A stretch of 64,000 bases of DNA from Streptomyces dengpaensis (GCF_002946835.1 NZ_CP026652.1:2418001-2482000); one strand, 5' to 3'; shown: positions 9,903 through 20,731, counted from the first letter of the stretch. Notes: generated from the sequence alone by a model not told the origin. Program-made: numbers and translations.

Positions 9903-11060
9903 TCAGCCCGCCACCGACACCGAAGGCTCGCCGGAGGCGATTCCGTCGGCCTCCATCTGCTCGGCGAGCTTCATCGCCTCCTCGATGAGGGTCTCGACGA
10001 TCTTCGACTCGGGCACGGTCTTGATGACCTCGCCCTTGACGAAGATCTGCCCCTTGCCGTTGCCGGAGGCGACGCCGAGGTCGGCCTCGCGGGCCTCGCC
10101 CGGGCCGTTCACCACACAGCCCATGACGGCGACGCGCAGCGGGACCTCCATGCCGGTCAGACCGGCGGTGACTTCCTCGGCCAGCTTGTAGACGTCGACC
10201 TGGGCGCGGCCGCAGGACGGGCAGGAGACGATCTCCAGGCCGCGCTGCTTGAGGTTGAGGGACTCCAGGATCTGGAGGCCGACCTTGACCTCCTCGGCGG
10301 GCGGCGCCGACAGGGACACGCGGATGGTGTCGCCGATGCCCTCCGACAGGAGGGCTCCGAAAGCCACCGCCGACTTGATCGTGCCCTGGAAGGCGGGGCC
10401 CGCCTCGGTCACGCCGAGGTGCAGCGGGTAGTCGCACGCGGCGGCCAGCTGCCGGTACGCGTTGACCATGACCACCGGGTCGTTGTGCTTGACCGAGATC
10501 TTGATGTCCCGGAAGTCGTGCTCCTCGAAGAGCGAGGCCTCCCAGAGGGCCGACTCGACGAGCGCCTCCGGCGTCGCCTTGCCGTACTTCTGGAGCAGGC
10601 GCTTGTCGAGCGAGCCCGCGTTGACGCCGATCCGGATCGGGGTGCCCGTGTCCTTGGCGGCCCGCGCGATCTCCTTGACCTGGTCGTCGAACTGCTTGAT
10701 GTTGCCGGGGTTCACACGCACCGCGGCGCAGCCGGCCTTGATCGCCGCGAAGACGTACTTCGGCTGGAAGTGGATGTCCGCGATGACGGGGATCTGGGAC
10801 TTGCGGGCGATGGTCGCGAGGGCGTCGGCGTCGTCCTGCGTGGGGCAGGCGACGCGCACGATCTGGCAGCCGGACGCGGTCAGCTCGGCGATCTGCTGCA
10901 GCGTGGCGCCGATGTCCGACGTACGCGTCGTCGTCATCGACTGCACCGACACCGGTGCGTCGCCGCCCACGGCCACGGATCCGACCTGGATCTGCCGGCT
11001 CTTCCGGCGCTCGGCCAGCTTGGTCGGAACGGACGGCATGCCGAGAGAAATCGCAGTCAT
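9903..11060 (-). CDS. ispG: 4-hydroxy-3-methylbut-2-enyl-diphosphate synthase (IspG/GcpE)
   Basis: Fe-S enzyme of the MEP isoprenoid pathway that reduces MEcPP to HMBPP. 385 residues. The TIM-barrel part begins [18 protein letters not shown], and the C-terminal cluster domain carries [11 protein letters not shown] and [11 protein letters not shown], giving three cysteine ligands and the glutamate. Third gene of the dxr-rseP-ispG group, 163 bp after the rseP stop. It probably has its own promoter, since a hairpin lies in that gap. Confidence 0.97.
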   Translation of the reverse strand: MTAISLGMPSVPTKLAERRKSRQIQVGSVAVGGDAPVSVQSMTTTRTSDIGATLQQIAELTASGCQIVRVACPTQDDADALATIARKSQIPVIADIHFQPKYVFAAIKAGCAAVRVNPGNIKQFDDQVKEIARAAKDTGTPIRIGVNAGSLDKRLLQKYGKATPEALVESALWEASLFEEHDFRDIKISVKHNDPVVMVNAYRQLAAACDYPLHLGVTEAGPAFQGTIKSAVAFGALLSEGIGDTIRVSLSAPPAEEVKVGLQILESLNLKQRGLEIVSCPSCGRAQVDVYKLAEEVTAGLTGMEVPLRVAVMGCVVNGPGEAREADLGVASGNGKGQIFVKGEVIKTVPESKIVETLIEEAMKLAEQMEADGIASGEPSVSVAG

Positions 11061-11177
11061 CTGCTGTGCAACCCCAAGTTATGGATCAAGGTCCCGGAAT
11101 CGTGGGCTCCAGGCTTCGAGATTACGGCACGGGCGCACGCCCGAGCACATCACGCCCCTTAAACCCACTCAATGGAA

Positions 11178-11208
11178 GGCGGCCGGGCACACAGGGTGCC
11201 CGACCGCC
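11178..11208 (-). terminator. Hairpin after rseP
   Basis: Stem with GGCGG-CGGGCAC arms on 11178-11190 and GTGCCCG-CCGCC on 11196-11208, one internal C/A mismatch and a 5-nt loop. It lies directly downstream of the rseP stop at 11224 and upstream of ispG. Confidence 0.6.
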
Positions 11209-11223
11209 ACAAACGCCGCGCGA

Positions 11224-12528
11224 CTAGGAGATTCTCACCGGGTTAACGAGGTCCGCGATGAGCACCAGAACCGTGAAGCAGACGAAGATCCCGGCGACGA
11301 CGTACGCCACCGGCATCAGCTTCGCGACATCGAACGGGCCCGGGTCCGGGCGGCGCAGCACCTTCGCCGTGTTCCGGCGCAGCGCCTCCCACAGGGCGCC
11401 CGCGATGTGCCCGCCGTCGAGCGGGAGCAGCGGGAGCATGTTGAACAGGAACAGGGAGAGGTTGAAGCCGGCGACCAGCATCAGGAAGAAGGCGAGCTGC
11501 TGGGTGGCGGGGATGTCGAGCGTGAAGATCTCGCCGCCGACGCGGGCCGCGCCGACCACGCCCATCGGGGAGTCGGGCTCGCGCGGTCCGTCGCCGAAGG
11601 CCGCGTCCCACAGGGCGGGGATCTTGGCGGGCAGGGAGATCAGCGACTCGACGCCGTTCTCCATCATGTCGCCCATGCGGTCCACGGACTGCCCGAAGGA
11701 CTGCTCGACGATGCCGGTGGCCGGCGTGAAGCCGAGGAACCCGGCGTACACGTACTTGCCCTCGACATAGCCGCCGTCGCCGTCGGTCTTGCTGACCTGG
11801 TTCTTGATCAGGTGGGCGGTCAGATCGACCTTCTCACCCTTGCGCTCGACGGTGATCGTGACGTCCTTGCCGGGGTTGGCGCGGATGTCGGACTGCAGGG
11901 TCGACCAGTCGGCGACCGCCTTGCCGTCGAACGCGACGATCTTGTCGCCGCCCTGGAGCCCGGCGGCCTTGGCGGGCGCGGCCTGGTCGCCCTTCTCGCA
12001 CTTCGACCGGTTCTCGCTCTGCTCGATGACACAGTCCGAGACCTTGCCGACCGTGGTGGTCTGGGTCTGGATGCCGAACGTCATCATCACGCCGAGGAAG
12101 ATCGCGACGGCCAGGACGAGGTTCATGAAGGGGCCCGCGAACATCACGATGACGCGCTTCCACGGCTTGCGCGTGTAGAAGAGGCGGGTCTCGTCGCCGG
12201 GCCTGAGTTCCTCGAAGGCCGCCGACCTGGCGTCCTCGATCATGCCGCGGAAGGGAGACGTCGAACGGGCCTCGACCCGGCCGTCGGGACCCGGCGGGAA
12301 CATCCCGATCATGCGGATATAGCCGCCGAGCGGCACCGCCTTGATGCCGTACTCGGTCTCGCCCTTCTTCCGCGACCAGATGGTCGGGCCGAAGCCGACC
12401 ATGTACTGCGGCACACGAATCCCGAAGAGCTTGGCCGTCGACAGATGTCCCAGCTCGTGCCAGGCGATGGAGATGAGCAGGCCGATCGCGAAGACGACTA
12501 TGCCGAGGATGAACATCAAAGTCGTCAT
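11224..12528 (-). CDS. rseP: Site-2 protease, RseP/RIP family (M50 metalloprotease)
   Basis: Intramembrane zinc protease that cleaves membrane-anchored anti-sigma factors or signal-peptide remnants. 434 residues. An N-terminal membrane helix carries HELGH at 24-28. A PDZ domain with the [11 protein letters not shown] loop sits in the middle, and the third metal ligand lies in LLPLDGGHI in the C-terminal membrane segment. Its ATG overlaps the dxr stop (ATGA), so the two are translationally coupled. The dxr-rseP pairing is common in bacteria; the substrate here is not shown by context. Confidence 0.95.
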   Translation of the reverse strand: MTTLMFILGIVVFAIGLLISIAWHELGHLSTAKLFGIRVPQYMVGFGPTIWSRKKGETEYGIKAVPLGGYIRMIGMFPPGPDGRVEARSTSPFRGMIEDARSAAFEELRPGDETRLFYTRKPWKRVIVMFAGPFMNLVLAVAIFLGVMMTFGIQTQTTTVGKVSDCVIEQSENRSKCEKGDQAAPAKAAGLQGGDKIVAFDGKAVADWSTLQSDIRANPGKDVTITVERKGEKVDLTAHLIKNQVSKTDGDGGYVEGKYVYAGFLGFTPATGIVEQSFGQSVDRMGDMMENGVESLISLPAKIPALWDAAFGDGPREPDSPMGVVGAARVGGEIFTLDIPATQQLAFFLMLVAGFNLSLFLFNMLPLLPLDGGHIAGALWEALRRNTAKVLRRPDPGPFDVAKLMPVAYVVAGIFVCFTVLVLIADLVNPVRIS

Positions 12529-13781
12529 GCACGAGCCTCCGCGGTTGTCGACACTGCCGTCAGTTCACGGGCCCGGGCGCGCGCCCAGGTCTCCGCTTCG
12601 AGGACGTCCGCGACGGTCAGGGAAGTTCCCGTACGAGGCGTGCCGTGTTCCTCGACCACCCTCGTGACGGTCTCCATGATCCCGTTGAACGGCAGTGTGC
12701 CGTTCAGGAACGCGTCCACGCACTCCTCGTTGGCGGCATTGAACACCGCCGGGGCCGTGCCCGCGAGCTCCCCGACGTGCCGGGCGAGCCCGACCGACGG
12801 GAACGCGTCGGTGTCGAGCGGGAAGAACTCCCAGCTCGACGCCTTGGTCCAGTCGAAGGCGGGCGCGGCGTCCGGGACGCGCTCGGGCCAGCCGAGCCCG
12901 ATGGCGATCGGCCCCCGCATGTCCGGGGGCGTCGCCTGGGCGATCGTCGATCCGTCCGTGAATTCCACCATCGAGTGGACATACGACTGCGGGTGTACGA
13001 CCACCTCAATGCGATCGAAGGGAATGTCGTAGAGAAGGTGCGCCTCGATGACTTCCAGGCCCTTGTTGACCAGGGTCGCGGAGTTGATCGTGATGACCGG
13101 CCCCATGGCCCAGGTGGGGTGGGCGAGGGCGTCGGCCGGGGTGACGTCCGCCAGCTCCGCCTTCGTACGGCCACGGAACGGGCCCCCGGAGGCGGTCACG
13201 ACCAGCTTGCGTACGTCCGCCCTGGTGCCGGAGGCGAGGGCCTGGAAGAGGGCCGCGTGCTCGGAGTCGACGGGGATGATCTGACCCGGCTTGGCGAGCG
13301 CCTTGACCAGCGGGCCGCCGACGATGAGCGACTCCTTGTTGGCGAGCGCGAGGGTGCGGCCCGCCTCCAGGGCGGCGAGGGTCGGGGCGAGGCCGATGGA
13401 GCCGGTGATGCCGTTGAGCACGGTGTGGCAGTCGGAGGCGGCGAGCTGGGTGGCGGCGTGCGCGCCGGCCAGGATCTCGGGAAGGGGCTCTCCGGGGGCG
13501 TACTGCGCCGCGAGGGCCTCGCGCAGCGCCGGCACGACGTCCTCGCGCGCGACGGCGACCGTCCGCACCCTCAGCCGGTGGGCCTGCTCCGCGAGCAGGG
13601 CGACCCTGCCGCCCGCGGCGGAGAGTCCGGTGACCCGGAACCGGTCGGGGTTGCGCAGCACGAGGTCGATGGCCTGGGTGCCGATCGAGCCGGTGGAGCC
13701 GAGGATCACGACATCCCGGACTCCGTCGACGGGGTCGAAGACGAGATGCGGATCGGCGAGGGGGGCTGGACTGTCGCTCAT
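12525..13781 (-). CDS. dxr: 1-deoxy-D-xylulose 5-phosphate reductoisomerase
   Basis: First committed MEP-pathway step, DXP to MEP with NADPH. 418 residues from ATG at 13781 ([12 protein letters not shown]). The reading frame stays open for another 127 codons upstream, but that part runs through dispersed repeat C and is not conserved-looking. The NADPH loop is [10 protein letters not shown]. The substrate region includes [21 protein letters not shown] and ASGGPFRG, and the C-terminal domain has [12 protein letters not shown]. Coupled to rseP by a 4-bp overlap. Confidence 0.96.
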   Translation of the reverse strand: MSDSPAPLADPHLVFDPVDGVRDVVILGSTGSIGTQAIDLVLRNPDRFRVTGLSAAGGRVALLAEQAHRLRVRTVAVAREDVVPALREALAAQYAPGEPLPEILAGAHAATQLAASDCHTVLNGITGSIGLAPTLAALEAGRTLALANKESLIVGGPLVKALAKPGQIIPVDSEHAALFQALASGTRADVRKLVVTASGGPFRGRTKAELADVTPADALAHPTWAMGPVITINSATLVNKGLEVIEAHLLYDIPFDRIEVVVHPQSYVHSMVEFTDGSTIAQATPPDMRGPIAIGLGWPERVPDAAPAFDWTKASSWEFFPLDTDAFPSVGLARHVGELAGTAPAVFNAANEECVDAFLNGTLPFNGIMETVTRVVEEHGTPRTGTSLTVADVLEAETWARARARELTAVSTTAEARA

Positions 13782-13840
13782 CCCCCTATTGTGGCCGCAA
13801 CGCGTCCCCCACAGGACAGGGCGCCCCTCTTTTCGCCTCG

Positions 13841-13975
13841 GCCTTTGAGGACAAGGCCGTTCAGGCTCACCCAGCCCGTCCGGCGTTTGAGGACGAGGCC
13901 GTTCAGGCCGATAGCGGGGGTCTGGGGGCGGTAGCCCCCAGGTACGGGACGGGTAGGGGTGGAGGGGGCGAAAAA
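13841..13975 (+). repeat. Dispersed intergenic repeat, copy C
   Basis: Longest copy. A duplicated edge (CCTTTGAGGACAAGG at about 13841-13857, then CAGCCCGTCCGGCGTTTGAG at 13872-13891) is followed by GCGGGGGTCTGGGGG, the perfect fold-back CTGGGGGC-GGTA-GCCCCCAG and the GACGGGTAGGGG edge. It fills the space between the secA stop and the dxr start. Same orientation as copy A. Confidence 0.85.
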
Positions 13976-13986
13976 AACTCAGCCGG

Positions 13987-16728
13987 TCACCGCTTGCGGC
14001 GGCGCGCCTTGGACCTGCCGGAGCGCGTGGCGGCGCGCCGCTCGCGCACCGGCTCGGCGGGACGATCCACCGGTGCCTCCGCCAAGGCGAAGTCGCCCTC
14101 GACCACACCCTCGGCGGTGTCCAGCGTCGGCGCGGTGAAGTGCAGCCCGTCGGTGGGCGCACGCCCCGTCTCGGCCCCCGGGGCGGCGGCGTCGAGGTTG
14201 AAGACGTAGCCGACGGACTCCTCCTTGATGGCGTCGGTCATCGCGCCGTACATGTCGAAGCCCTCCCGCTCGTACTCGACGATCGGCTCCCGGCCGAGGG
14301 TCCAGCGCAGGCCGATGCCGTCGCGGAGGTAGTCCATCTCGTAGAGGTGCTCGCGCCATTTGCGGTCGAGCACGGAGAGAACGACGAGCCGTTCCAGGTC
14401 GCGCAGGGACTCGGCACCGAGTTCGGCCTCGCGCTCCTCGTACCGGGCGTGGATGTCCGCCGTCACCGCTTCGATCAGGCCCTCGGCGGTCAGGCTCGCA
14501 CGGTCCCCGGCCTCGTCCTCAAGGTCCTCGACCGTGATCCCCACCGGGTACAGCTGCTTCAGCGCGCCCCACAGCCGGTCGAGGTCCCAGTCCTCGGGGA
14601 AGCCCTCGGCGGTCTCCTGCTCGATATACGCCCGGACCGTGTCGTCCATGAAGTGCAGGATCTGTTCGCGCAGGTCCTCGCCCGCGAGGACGCGGCGGCG
14701 CTCGGCGTAGATGAGGGTGCGCTGCCGGTTGAGGACCTCGTCGAACTTCAGGACATCCTTGCGGGACTCGAAGTGCTGCTGTTCCAGCTGGGCCTGGGCG
14801 GAGGCGATGGCGCGGGTGACCATCTTGTTCTCGATGGGTACGTCGTCGGGGACGTTCGCCATGGCCATCACCCGGTCGACGACGTTGGCGCGGAACAGCC
14901 GCATCAGGTCGTCCTGGAGCGAGAGGTAGAAGCGGGAGGCGCCGGGGTCGCCCTGGCGGCCCGAGCGGCCGCGCAGCTGGTTGTCGATGCGGCGTGACTC
15001 GTGGCGTTCGGTGCCGAGGACGTAGAGGCCGCCGAGCTTCTTGACCTCGTCGTGCTCGGCCGCGACCGCGGAGGTGATCCGGCCGAGCACCTGCTGCCGC
15101 TCCTCGGCGTCCGCGTCCTCTCCGGTCGCGGCGAGCGCCATGGCTTCCGGGTTGCCGCCGAGCATGATGTCGGTGCCGCGGCCCGCCATGTTCGTGGCCA
15201 CGGTGACCGCACCCTTGCGCCCGGCCTGCGCGACGATCTGGGCCTCGCGCCGGTGGTTCTTGGCGTTGAGCACCTCGTGCCGGATGCCCTGTTTCCTGAG
15301 CCGCGCGGACAGCACCTCGGACTTCTCGACGGAGGTCGTGCCCACCAGGATCGGCTGGCCCTGCGCGTGCTTCTCCGCGATGTCCGCGAGGATCGCGGCG
15401 TACTTCGCCTCCTCGGTGCGGTAGATCTGGTCGGGGTCGTCGCGGCGGACCATCGGCCGGTTGGGGGGGATCGGGATGACGTGCAGCTTGTAGATCTGGT
15501 GGAACTCGGCCGCCTCGGTCATGGCGGTGCCGGTCATGCCGGCGAGTTTCTCGTAGAGGCGGAAGAAGTTCTGCAGGGTGACCGTGGCGAGCGTCTGGTT
15601 CTCGTCCTTGACCGTCACGCCTTCCTTGGCCTCGATGGCCTGGTGCAGGCCCTCGTTGTAGCGGCGGCCCGCGAGGATGCGGCCGGTGTGCTCGTCGACG
15701 ATGAGCACCTCGCCGTCCACGACGACGTAGTCCTTGTCCCGCTTGAAGTGTTCCTTGGCCTTGAGGGCGTTGTTGAGGTGGCCGATGAGCGGGGTGTGGT
15801 CGGACTCGTAGAGGCTGTCGATGCCGAGCTGGTCCTGGACGTACTCCACTCCGGCGTCCAGGATCGCCACCGTGCGTTTCTTCGGGTCGTACTCGTAGTG
15901 GTACCGGGTGCGCAGTTCGGCGAGGCGGTCCTTGTCGGCCTGCGTGGTGAACTGCTCCTCCTGCACCTGCACGCCCTTCATCCGCAGGGCGAACGTGGCG
16001 AAGGCGTCGTACCAGTGCGTGGGCTGATCGGCCGGGCCGGAGATGATCAGCGGGGTGCGCGCCTCGTCGATGAGGATCGAGTCGGCCTCGTCGACGATCG
16101 CGAAATGGTGGCCGCGCTGGACGAGTTCGTCCTGTGACCACGCCATGTTGTCGCGCAGATAGTCGAAGCCGAATTCGGTATTGGTGCCGTAGGTGATGTC
16201 GCAGGCGTACTGCGCGCGTCGTTCGGCCGGGGCCGACTGTGTTTTGATCACGCCGACGGTCAGTCCCATGAACCGGTACGCGCGCCCCATCCACTCCGCG
16301 TCCCGCTCGGCCAGATAGTCGTTGACCGTGACGAGGTGAACTCCCTTGCCGGCCAGCGCGTTCAGATACACGGGCAGGGTGCCGACCAGGGTTTTCCCCT
16401 CGCCGGTCTGCATTTCGGCGATATTGCCGAAATGCAGCGCCGCGCCGCCCATGATCTGGACGTCGAAATGGCGCATGCCGAGGGTGCGCCGGGCCGCCTC
16501 GCGCATCGCCGCGAAGGCCTCCGGCAGCAGGTCGTCGAGGCTCTCCCCCGCGGCGTACCGCTCCTTGAACTCCGGGGTCAGCGCCTTGAGTTCGTCGTCG
16601 GCCAGCCCCTTGAACTCCTCCTCGAGGGAGCCCACCTGCGCTGCGATGCGTTCGAGTCGGCGCAGCATCCGTCCCTCGCCGGCCCGCATGATCCTGCCGG
16701 TGATGGCGTCCAGACCTTTCCCTGGCAT
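13987..16728 (-). CDS. secA: SecA preprotein translocase ATPase, probable second paralogue
   Basis: ATPase that drives proteins through SecYEG. About 913 residues from ATG at 16728 ([19 protein letters not shown]), chosen for the GGGGGA 6 bp upstream; a GTG at 16761 would add 11 residues. Walker A QTGEGKT is at about 107-113, NDYLAERD at 136-143, Walker [14 protein letters not shown] at about 212-224, then HWYDAF cross-linking domain and GRGTDI and GRSGRQGD helicase motifs. The helical scaffold ends in [19 protein letters not shown]. The tail is Arg/Lys-rich with no Cys-based SEC-C motif. Residues such as [14 protein letters not shown] and the N-terminus differ from the housekeeping Streptomyces SecA as I remember it, and the dxr neighbourhood is not its usual place. 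I therefore infer an additional SecA. Confidence 0.88.
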   Translation of the reverse strand: MPGKGLDAITGRIMRAGEGRMLRRLERIAAQVGSLEEEFKGLADDELKALTPEFKERYAAGESLDDLLPEAFAAMREAARRTLGMRHFDVQIMGGAALHFGNIAEMQTGEGKTLVGTLPVYLNALAGKGVHLVTVNDYLAERDAEWMGRAYRFMGLTVGVIKTQSAPAERRAQYACDITYGTNTEFGFDYLRDNMAWSQDELVQRGHHFAIVDEADSILIDEARTPLIISGPADQPTHWYDAFATFALRMKGVQVQEEQFTTQADKDRLAELRTRYHYEYDPKKRTVAILDAGVEYVQDQLGIDSLYESDHTPLIGHLNNALKAKEHFKRDKDYVVVDGEVLIVDEHTGRILAGRRYNEGLHQAIEAKEGVTVKDENQTLATVTLQNFFRLYEKLAGMTGTAMTEAAEFHQIYKLHVIPIPPNRPMVRRDDPDQIYRTEEAKYAAILADIAEKHAQGQPILVGTTSVEKSEVLSARLRKQGIRHEVLNAKNHRREAQIVAQAGRKGAVTVATNMAGRGTDIMLGGNPEAMALAATGEDADAEERQQVLGRITSAVAAEHDEVKKLGGLYVLGTERHESRRIDNQLRGRSGRQGDPGASRFYLSLQDDLMRLFRANVVDRVMAMANVPDDVPIENKMVTRAIASAQAQLEQQHFESRKDVLKFDEVLNRQRTLIYAERRRVLAGEDLREQILHFMDDTVRAYIEQETAEGFPEDWDLDRLWGALKQLYPVGITVEDLEDEAGDRASLTAEGLIEAVTADIHARYEEREAELGAESLRDLERLVVLSVLDRKWREHLYEMDYLRDGIGLRWTLGREPIVEYEREGFDMYGAMTDAIKEESVGYVFNLDAAAPGAETGRAPTDGLHFTAPTLDTAEGVVEGDFALAEAPVDRPAEPVRERRAATRSGRSKARRRKR

Positions 16729-16763
16729 GGAATTCCCCCACAACTCAGCACAACTCGGCACTA

Positions 16764-17249
16764 CTAAACGGCGTCGGCGAGCATTCGTATCCAGCGATTG
16801 GCCCGCTGGAGAATATGGACGCCCTGTTGATTGGCGGTGATCACTTCGCGCAGTACGGGGTCGTCGACCACGTCGAGCGCGGCGCGGAAGAGCTGCTGGA
16901 TGACGGGCCGTTCACCTGGCCGGCCGGCGTCGAGCAGGCCATCGATGTCCCGGAGGTCGATTCTCCGGATCCGTACCGCGTCGAGGGAGGCCACGGGCGG
17001 TCGTGGCTCCTCGTCGAGCACGGACAACGCGCAGTCGTTCAGCAGCACCGCGAGCGCGTCCCGGTGCGCATCGAAGGTCTCCGGCGCGGCCTCGCGCAGT
17101 TTCTGCGCCAGCGGCTGCACCTCATTGCGCACGGTCCGCAGGGCCCGTACGAGATCCATCTCATGCAGCTGCCGCCACGCGTCCCCGCGGCCACGCGTCA
17201 GCTGTACGGAAATACCGTGGCTGTATTCTTCCCCGACTCCTTGGCGCAT
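16764..17249 (-). CDS. Unknown protein encoded ahead of the SecA paralogue
   Basis: About 161 residues from ATG at 17249, with GGGGA 6 bp upstream. The frame is open back to a GTG at 17291, and another ATG at residue 31 ([14 protein letters not shown]) is possible. The sequence is predicted helical, hydrophilic and rich in Arg/Leu/Asp ([17 protein letters not shown], then [17 protein letters not shown]), without signal peptide, membrane segment or Cys. I recognise no family. It ends 35 bp before secA in the same direction, so it is probably co-transcribed; a role as SecA partner or adaptor is speculation. Confidence 0.65.
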   Translation of the reverse strand: MRQGVGEEYSHGISVQLTRGRGDAWRQLHEMDLVRALRTVRNEVQPLAQKLREAAPETFDAHRDALAVLLNDCALSVLDEEPRPPVASLDAVRIRRIDLRDIDGLLDAGRPGERPVIQQLFRAALDVVDDPVLREVITANQQGVHILQRANRWIRMLADAV

Positions 17250-17351
17250 CCGCTGTCCCCGTTCGCCATTCCCTTCATTGTTGACGCACAACTTCCGTGC
17301 GGCAAGCGGCGGAATGGCGGACGGGGAGGGTGTGCATTCCTGGGGAAAGGG

Positions 17352-19283
17352 TCAGCGAATGGGTCGGTGGACGTTTTCCCTCCGGCTCGGGCCGGGCGTC
17401 GCGTCGGCGATCCACGGGCCCTCGCCGGAGGGGTCGATGACGCCCTGCTCCAGCCATTCGTACGTGCCCGACAGGACGCCCTTGACCACCTTGCGGTCGA
17501 GGTCGTCGGTGTTGGTCCACAGACGGTCGAAGAGTTCGTCGACGCGGATGCGGGACTGGCGGCAGAAGGCGTCGGCGAGTTGGTAGGCCTCGCGGCCGTG
17601 CTCGCCCGTGGTGCGGAGGTGTTCTGCGCGGACGCAGGCCGCGCTCATCGCGAAGAGCTCGGCGCCGATGTCGACGATCCGGCCCAGGAAGCCCTGCTTG
17701 GTCTCCATGCGGCCCTGCCAGCGGGACATGGCGTAGAAGGTGGAGCGGGCGAGCTTGCGGGCGCTGCGCTCGACGTAGCGCAGGTGCGGCGACAGATCCA
17801 CCTGGTGCCGGAAGTCGCCGTAGGAGCGCGGGAGTTGACCGGGTCCCGCCACCAGCTTCGGCAGCCACTTGGCGTAGAAGACACCGGCGTTCGCGCCTGC
17901 CTTCGCCTTGTCCGAGAGGGTCTTGTCGGGGTCGATGAGGTCGCCCGCGACCGACAGGTGGGCGTCGACGGCCTCGCGGGCGATCAGCAGGTGCATGATC
18001 TCCGTGGAGCCCTCGAAGATGCGGTTGATGCGCAAGTCGCGCAGGATCTGCTCGGCCGGGACGGCGCGCTCCCCGCGGGCGGCGAGCGACTCGGCGGTCT
18101 CGAAGCCGCGGCCGCCGCGGATCTGGACCAGTTCGTCGGCCATCAGCCAGGCCATCTCGGAGCCGTACAGCTTGGCGAGGGCGGCCTCGATGCGGATGTC
18201 GTTGCGGTCCTCGTCGGCCATCTGGGACGACAGGTCGAGGACGGCCTCCAGCGCGAAGGTCGTGGCCGCGATGAAGGAGATCTTGGCGCCGACGGCCTCG
18301 TGGAAGGCGACCGGCTTGCCCCACTGCTCGCGCGCCGCCGACCACTCGCGGGCGATCTTCAGACACCACTTGCCCGCGCCCACGCACATGGCGGGCAGCG
18401 AGAGGCGGCCGGTGTTGAGGGTGGTCAGGGCGATCTTCAGGCCCGCGCCCTCCGGGCCGATACGGTTCACGGCCGGCACGCGGACCCGGTGGAAGCGGGT
18501 GACGCCGTTCTCCAGGCCGCGCAGGCCCATGAAGGCGTTGCGGTTCTCGACGGTGATGCCCTCGGAGCCGGCCTCGACCACGAACGCCGTGATGCCGCCC
18601 TTGTGGCCCTCGGACTTCGGTACGCGCGCCATGACGACGAGGAGGTCGGCAACGACGCCGTTGGTCGTCCAGAGCTTCACTCCGTCGACGATGTAGTCGT
18701 CGCCGTCCGGGACGGCCGACGTGGCGAGCCGCGCCGGGTCGGATCCCACGTCTGGCTCGGTCAGCAGGAAGGCGGAGATGTCGGTGCGGGCGCAGCGCGG
18801 CAGGAAGGTTTCCTTCTGCTCCTGGGTGCCGAACAGCTTCAGCGGCTGCGGTACGCCGATCGACTGGTGCGCGGACAGGAGCGCGCCGATAGCGGGGCTC
18901 GCGGAGCCGACCATGGCGAGCGCCTTGTTGTAGTACACCTGGGTGAGGCCGAGGCCGCCGTACTTGGTGTCGATCTTCATGCCGAAGGCGCCGATGTCCT
19001 TGAGCCCGTCGATGGTCTCGTCGGGGATCTGCGCCTCGCGCTCGATGCGGGCCGAGTCGATCTTCGTCTCGCAGAAGTCGCGCAGCTTGGCGAGGAACTC
19101 CTCGCCGCGCTGCGCTGCCTCGTCGGCCGGCATGGGGTGCGGGTGGATCAGGTCGAGCCGGAAGCGGCCGAGGAACAGCTCCTTGGCGAAGCTCGGCTTG
19201 CGCCAGTCCTGTTCGCGCGCGGCCTCGGCGACCTGACGGGCCTCACGTTCCGTGACGGTGGGCTGGTGGGGTGTGGCGGACAT
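17352..19283 (-). CDS. Acyl-CoA dehydrogenase family protein (long FadE type)
   Basis: FAD enzyme for alpha,beta-dehydrogenation of acyl-CoA. 643 residues from ATG at 19283, with AGGTGA 5 bp upstream. The N-terminal helical domain (GLKDIGAFGMKIDTKYGG), middle beta domain (FLLTEPDVGSDPARL) and C-terminal domain (IRGGRGFETAESLAARGE, then RINRIFEGSTEIMH) are all present. An extension of about 180 residues after the standard core makes it longer than the 380-residue short-chain enzymes. Substrate chain length cannot be read from the sequence. Confidence 0.93.
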   Translation of the reverse strand: MSATPHQPTVTEREARQVAEAAREQDWRKPSFAKELFLGRFRLDLIHPHPMPADEAAQRGEEFLAKLRDFCETKIDSARIEREAQIPDETIDGLKDIGAFGMKIDTKYGGLGLTQVYYNKALAMVGSASPAIGALLSAHQSIGVPQPLKLFGTQEQKETFLPRCARTDISAFLLTEPDVGSDPARLATSAVPDGDDYIVDGVKLWTTNGVVADLLVVMARVPKSEGHKGGITAFVVEAGSEGITVENRNAFMGLRGLENGVTRFHRVRVPAVNRIGPEGAGLKIALTTLNTGRLSLPAMCVGAGKWCLKIAREWSAAREQWGKPVAFHEAVGAKISFIAATTFALEAVLDLSSQMADEDRNDIRIEAALAKLYGSEMAWLMADELVQIRGGRGFETAESLAARGERAVPAEQILRDLRINRIFEGSTEIMHLLIAREAVDAHLSVAGDLIDPDKTLSDKAKAGANAGVFYAKWLPKLVAGPGQLPRSYGDFRHQVDLSPHLRYVERSARKLARSTFYAMSRWQGRMETKQGFLGRIVDIGAELFAMSAACVRAEHLRTTGEHGREAYQLADAFCRQSRIRVDELFDRLWTNTDDLDRKVVKGVLSGTYEWLEQGVIDPSGEGPWIADATPGPSRRENVHRPIR

Positions 19284-19924
19284 GAGGTCACCTCGCCGCG
19301 AATAGGGATCTTGGGGGTGTTCGTTACCGACCAGTGCTACTCGATCGTATTTACCCCATTCGGGGTGCGCCCACCAGTCCTCGCGCGCCCTTCGGTTCAA
19401 CCGGTCGCGCCCGGCAGTACGGCAATCACGGCCCTCCGGCGGTCACGGACGCACGCCGGTCATACCCGCCATTCGGGGGACACCTCAGCCGACGCGGTCC
19501 AGACCCGGGGCCATGGCCTCGGGGGGCAAGCGTCCCGCTCCGCGGAGACCCGAAACCGATGCTGGCGCCGCGCGACGAGCCCGACGAGCCCACGGACCGA
19601 TCTCCAAGGCCCGCAATCCGAGATGGTCCGTATGAGGCCGCGTTGATCTGTAGCCCTTCTCGACCAGGGACAGATAGTCACTCTCGGCGTGTTTTAATCA
19701 CCCGTAAGGGTGAATACGGCCCTGGAAACGGGAACCTCTTGGGCTTTGATCAGTTCACACTGTGTCCCGGGAATTGCTCAAAGTCCCATTACGGGATCAG
19801 CGTTCCGAACGACCACCAGACCTACACCAAGAAGTGCGACGCGCAGCACCACGAAGACCTGGGAGCTGCGCGGACAACTGAACACTCCTAGAGGAGGGGC
19901 GACTCGCCCGAGCCGCCCCCGTCT
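19284..19924. other. Gene-poor stretch with a palindrome, no supported gene
   Basis: 641 bp between the acyl-CoA dehydrogenase start and the 3' end of the small gene at 19925. Base composition from about 19690 to 19890 is clearly less GC-rich than the surroundings. Plus-strand open frames here (for example 19334-19891) show no recognisable motif. A perfect palindrome is listed separately. The stretch may be a decayed gene, but I cannot assign it. Confidence 0.5.
19698..19713. promoter_or_regulatory. Perfect palindrome TCACCC-N4-GGGTGA
   Basis: TCACCCGTAAGGGTGA, 16 bp with perfect 6-bp arms, in the lower-GC strip. A near-copy lies at 20393-20408 on the far side of the small gene. It looks like a dimeric regulator site; the binding protein is unknown. 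Confidence 0.5.
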
Positions 19925-20230
19925 CTACCGCCTGTTCCACCACCCACGGATCGCACGGGAGGCACCAGCAAGACGGTGGCGAGCGCCGCTCAGGCCGCGC
20001 AGTCTCGCCACAGCGGGAGCGATCCGCAGGGAAAGTGTTGCTGTGCGGCGGCGTCGTACGGCAGTGAGCGTGACGCCGATCAGCTCGGCGGCGAGCTTCA
20101 CCGCGTGGTCCAGGCCGAGCAAATCCGCGATCAGGCCGGTGAACTGCAGGATGAGCGAGATGATCTCTAGGTAATCGCGGTGTTCTCGCTCCGGAGGACG
20201 GTCGCGATCATCAAAGTCCCCGTGGGGCAT
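19925..20230 (-). CDS. Small protein of unknown function
   Basis: 101 residues from ATG at 20230, with AAGGA 8 bp upstream. A charged N-terminus (PHGDFDDRDRPPEREHRD) is followed by a hydrophobic helical segment (about 20-58: ISLILQFTGLIADLLGLD...AELIGVTLTAV) and a strongly basic C-terminus ending GWWNRR. It may associate with the membrane or nucleic acid. No family recognised. Isolated between two gene-poor strips that carry matching palindromes. Confidence 0.6.
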   Translation of the reverse strand: MPHGDFDDRDRPPEREHRDYLEIISLILQFTGLIADLLGLDHAVKLAAELIGVTLTAVRRRRTATLSLRIAPAVARLRGLSGARHRLAGASRAIRGWWNRR

Positions 20231-20392
20231 GAGGTAGTTCCTTTTCGAGAGGGTCGCCTGATGTATCTACGGTCGGCGGCGGCGCTCGGGGGATCAGCCG
20301 GCAAGTTGAGCCTCGAGCGCCGCCGGAAGCGGTTGTGTCTCCGTGCATCCAAACGGAGGCCGCACCAGCGAGTTACGTCGACGCGACCGAAT

Positions 20393-20408
20393 ACACCCAT
20401 ACGGGTGA
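20393..20408. promoter_or_regulatory. Palindrome CACCC-N4-GGGTG, partner of 19698-19713
   Basis: ACACCCATACGGGTGA with 5-bp perfect arms, about 165 bp upstream of the small gene start. It matches the site at 19698 in arm sequence and spacer length. Regulator unknown. Confidence 0.45.
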
Positions 20409-20731
20409 CGGTGCGTGACTGACGCTTCCCGCCTTCAACTCCCCGCAAAATAGGGCGAGTTGCACAAAACGAACCCCCCGGCGGTTACCGTGCGCTTACG
20501 ACTCCCCGTGCGCGCGGGCGCCTCGCGCTGCGGCGATCGCCCCCGCGGGCGCTGCCTCCACGGCGGGCACACATCTACATCCGGGGCGTGACCGTGCCCG
20601 CACGATCTGCGGAAACGGTTCGCACGGCAGCACGTTGACACGCCGTCGGTCCGCCTTGCCCGTCGGGCATGCGGCTGCCCGAGCTCCAGGGGATACCACG
20701 CGGTCACGCGCGAGTACTCGCACAAGCTGGT

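Noticed and set aside
13782..14162. N-terminal extension of dxr by 127 codons
   Set aside because: The extension runs through dispersed repeat C; the conserved protein begins at 13781 with the normal length.
19334..19891. Plus-strand frame of 185 codons
   Set aside because: No ribosome site, no domain, unusual composition that changes along its length; more likely non-coding or decayed.
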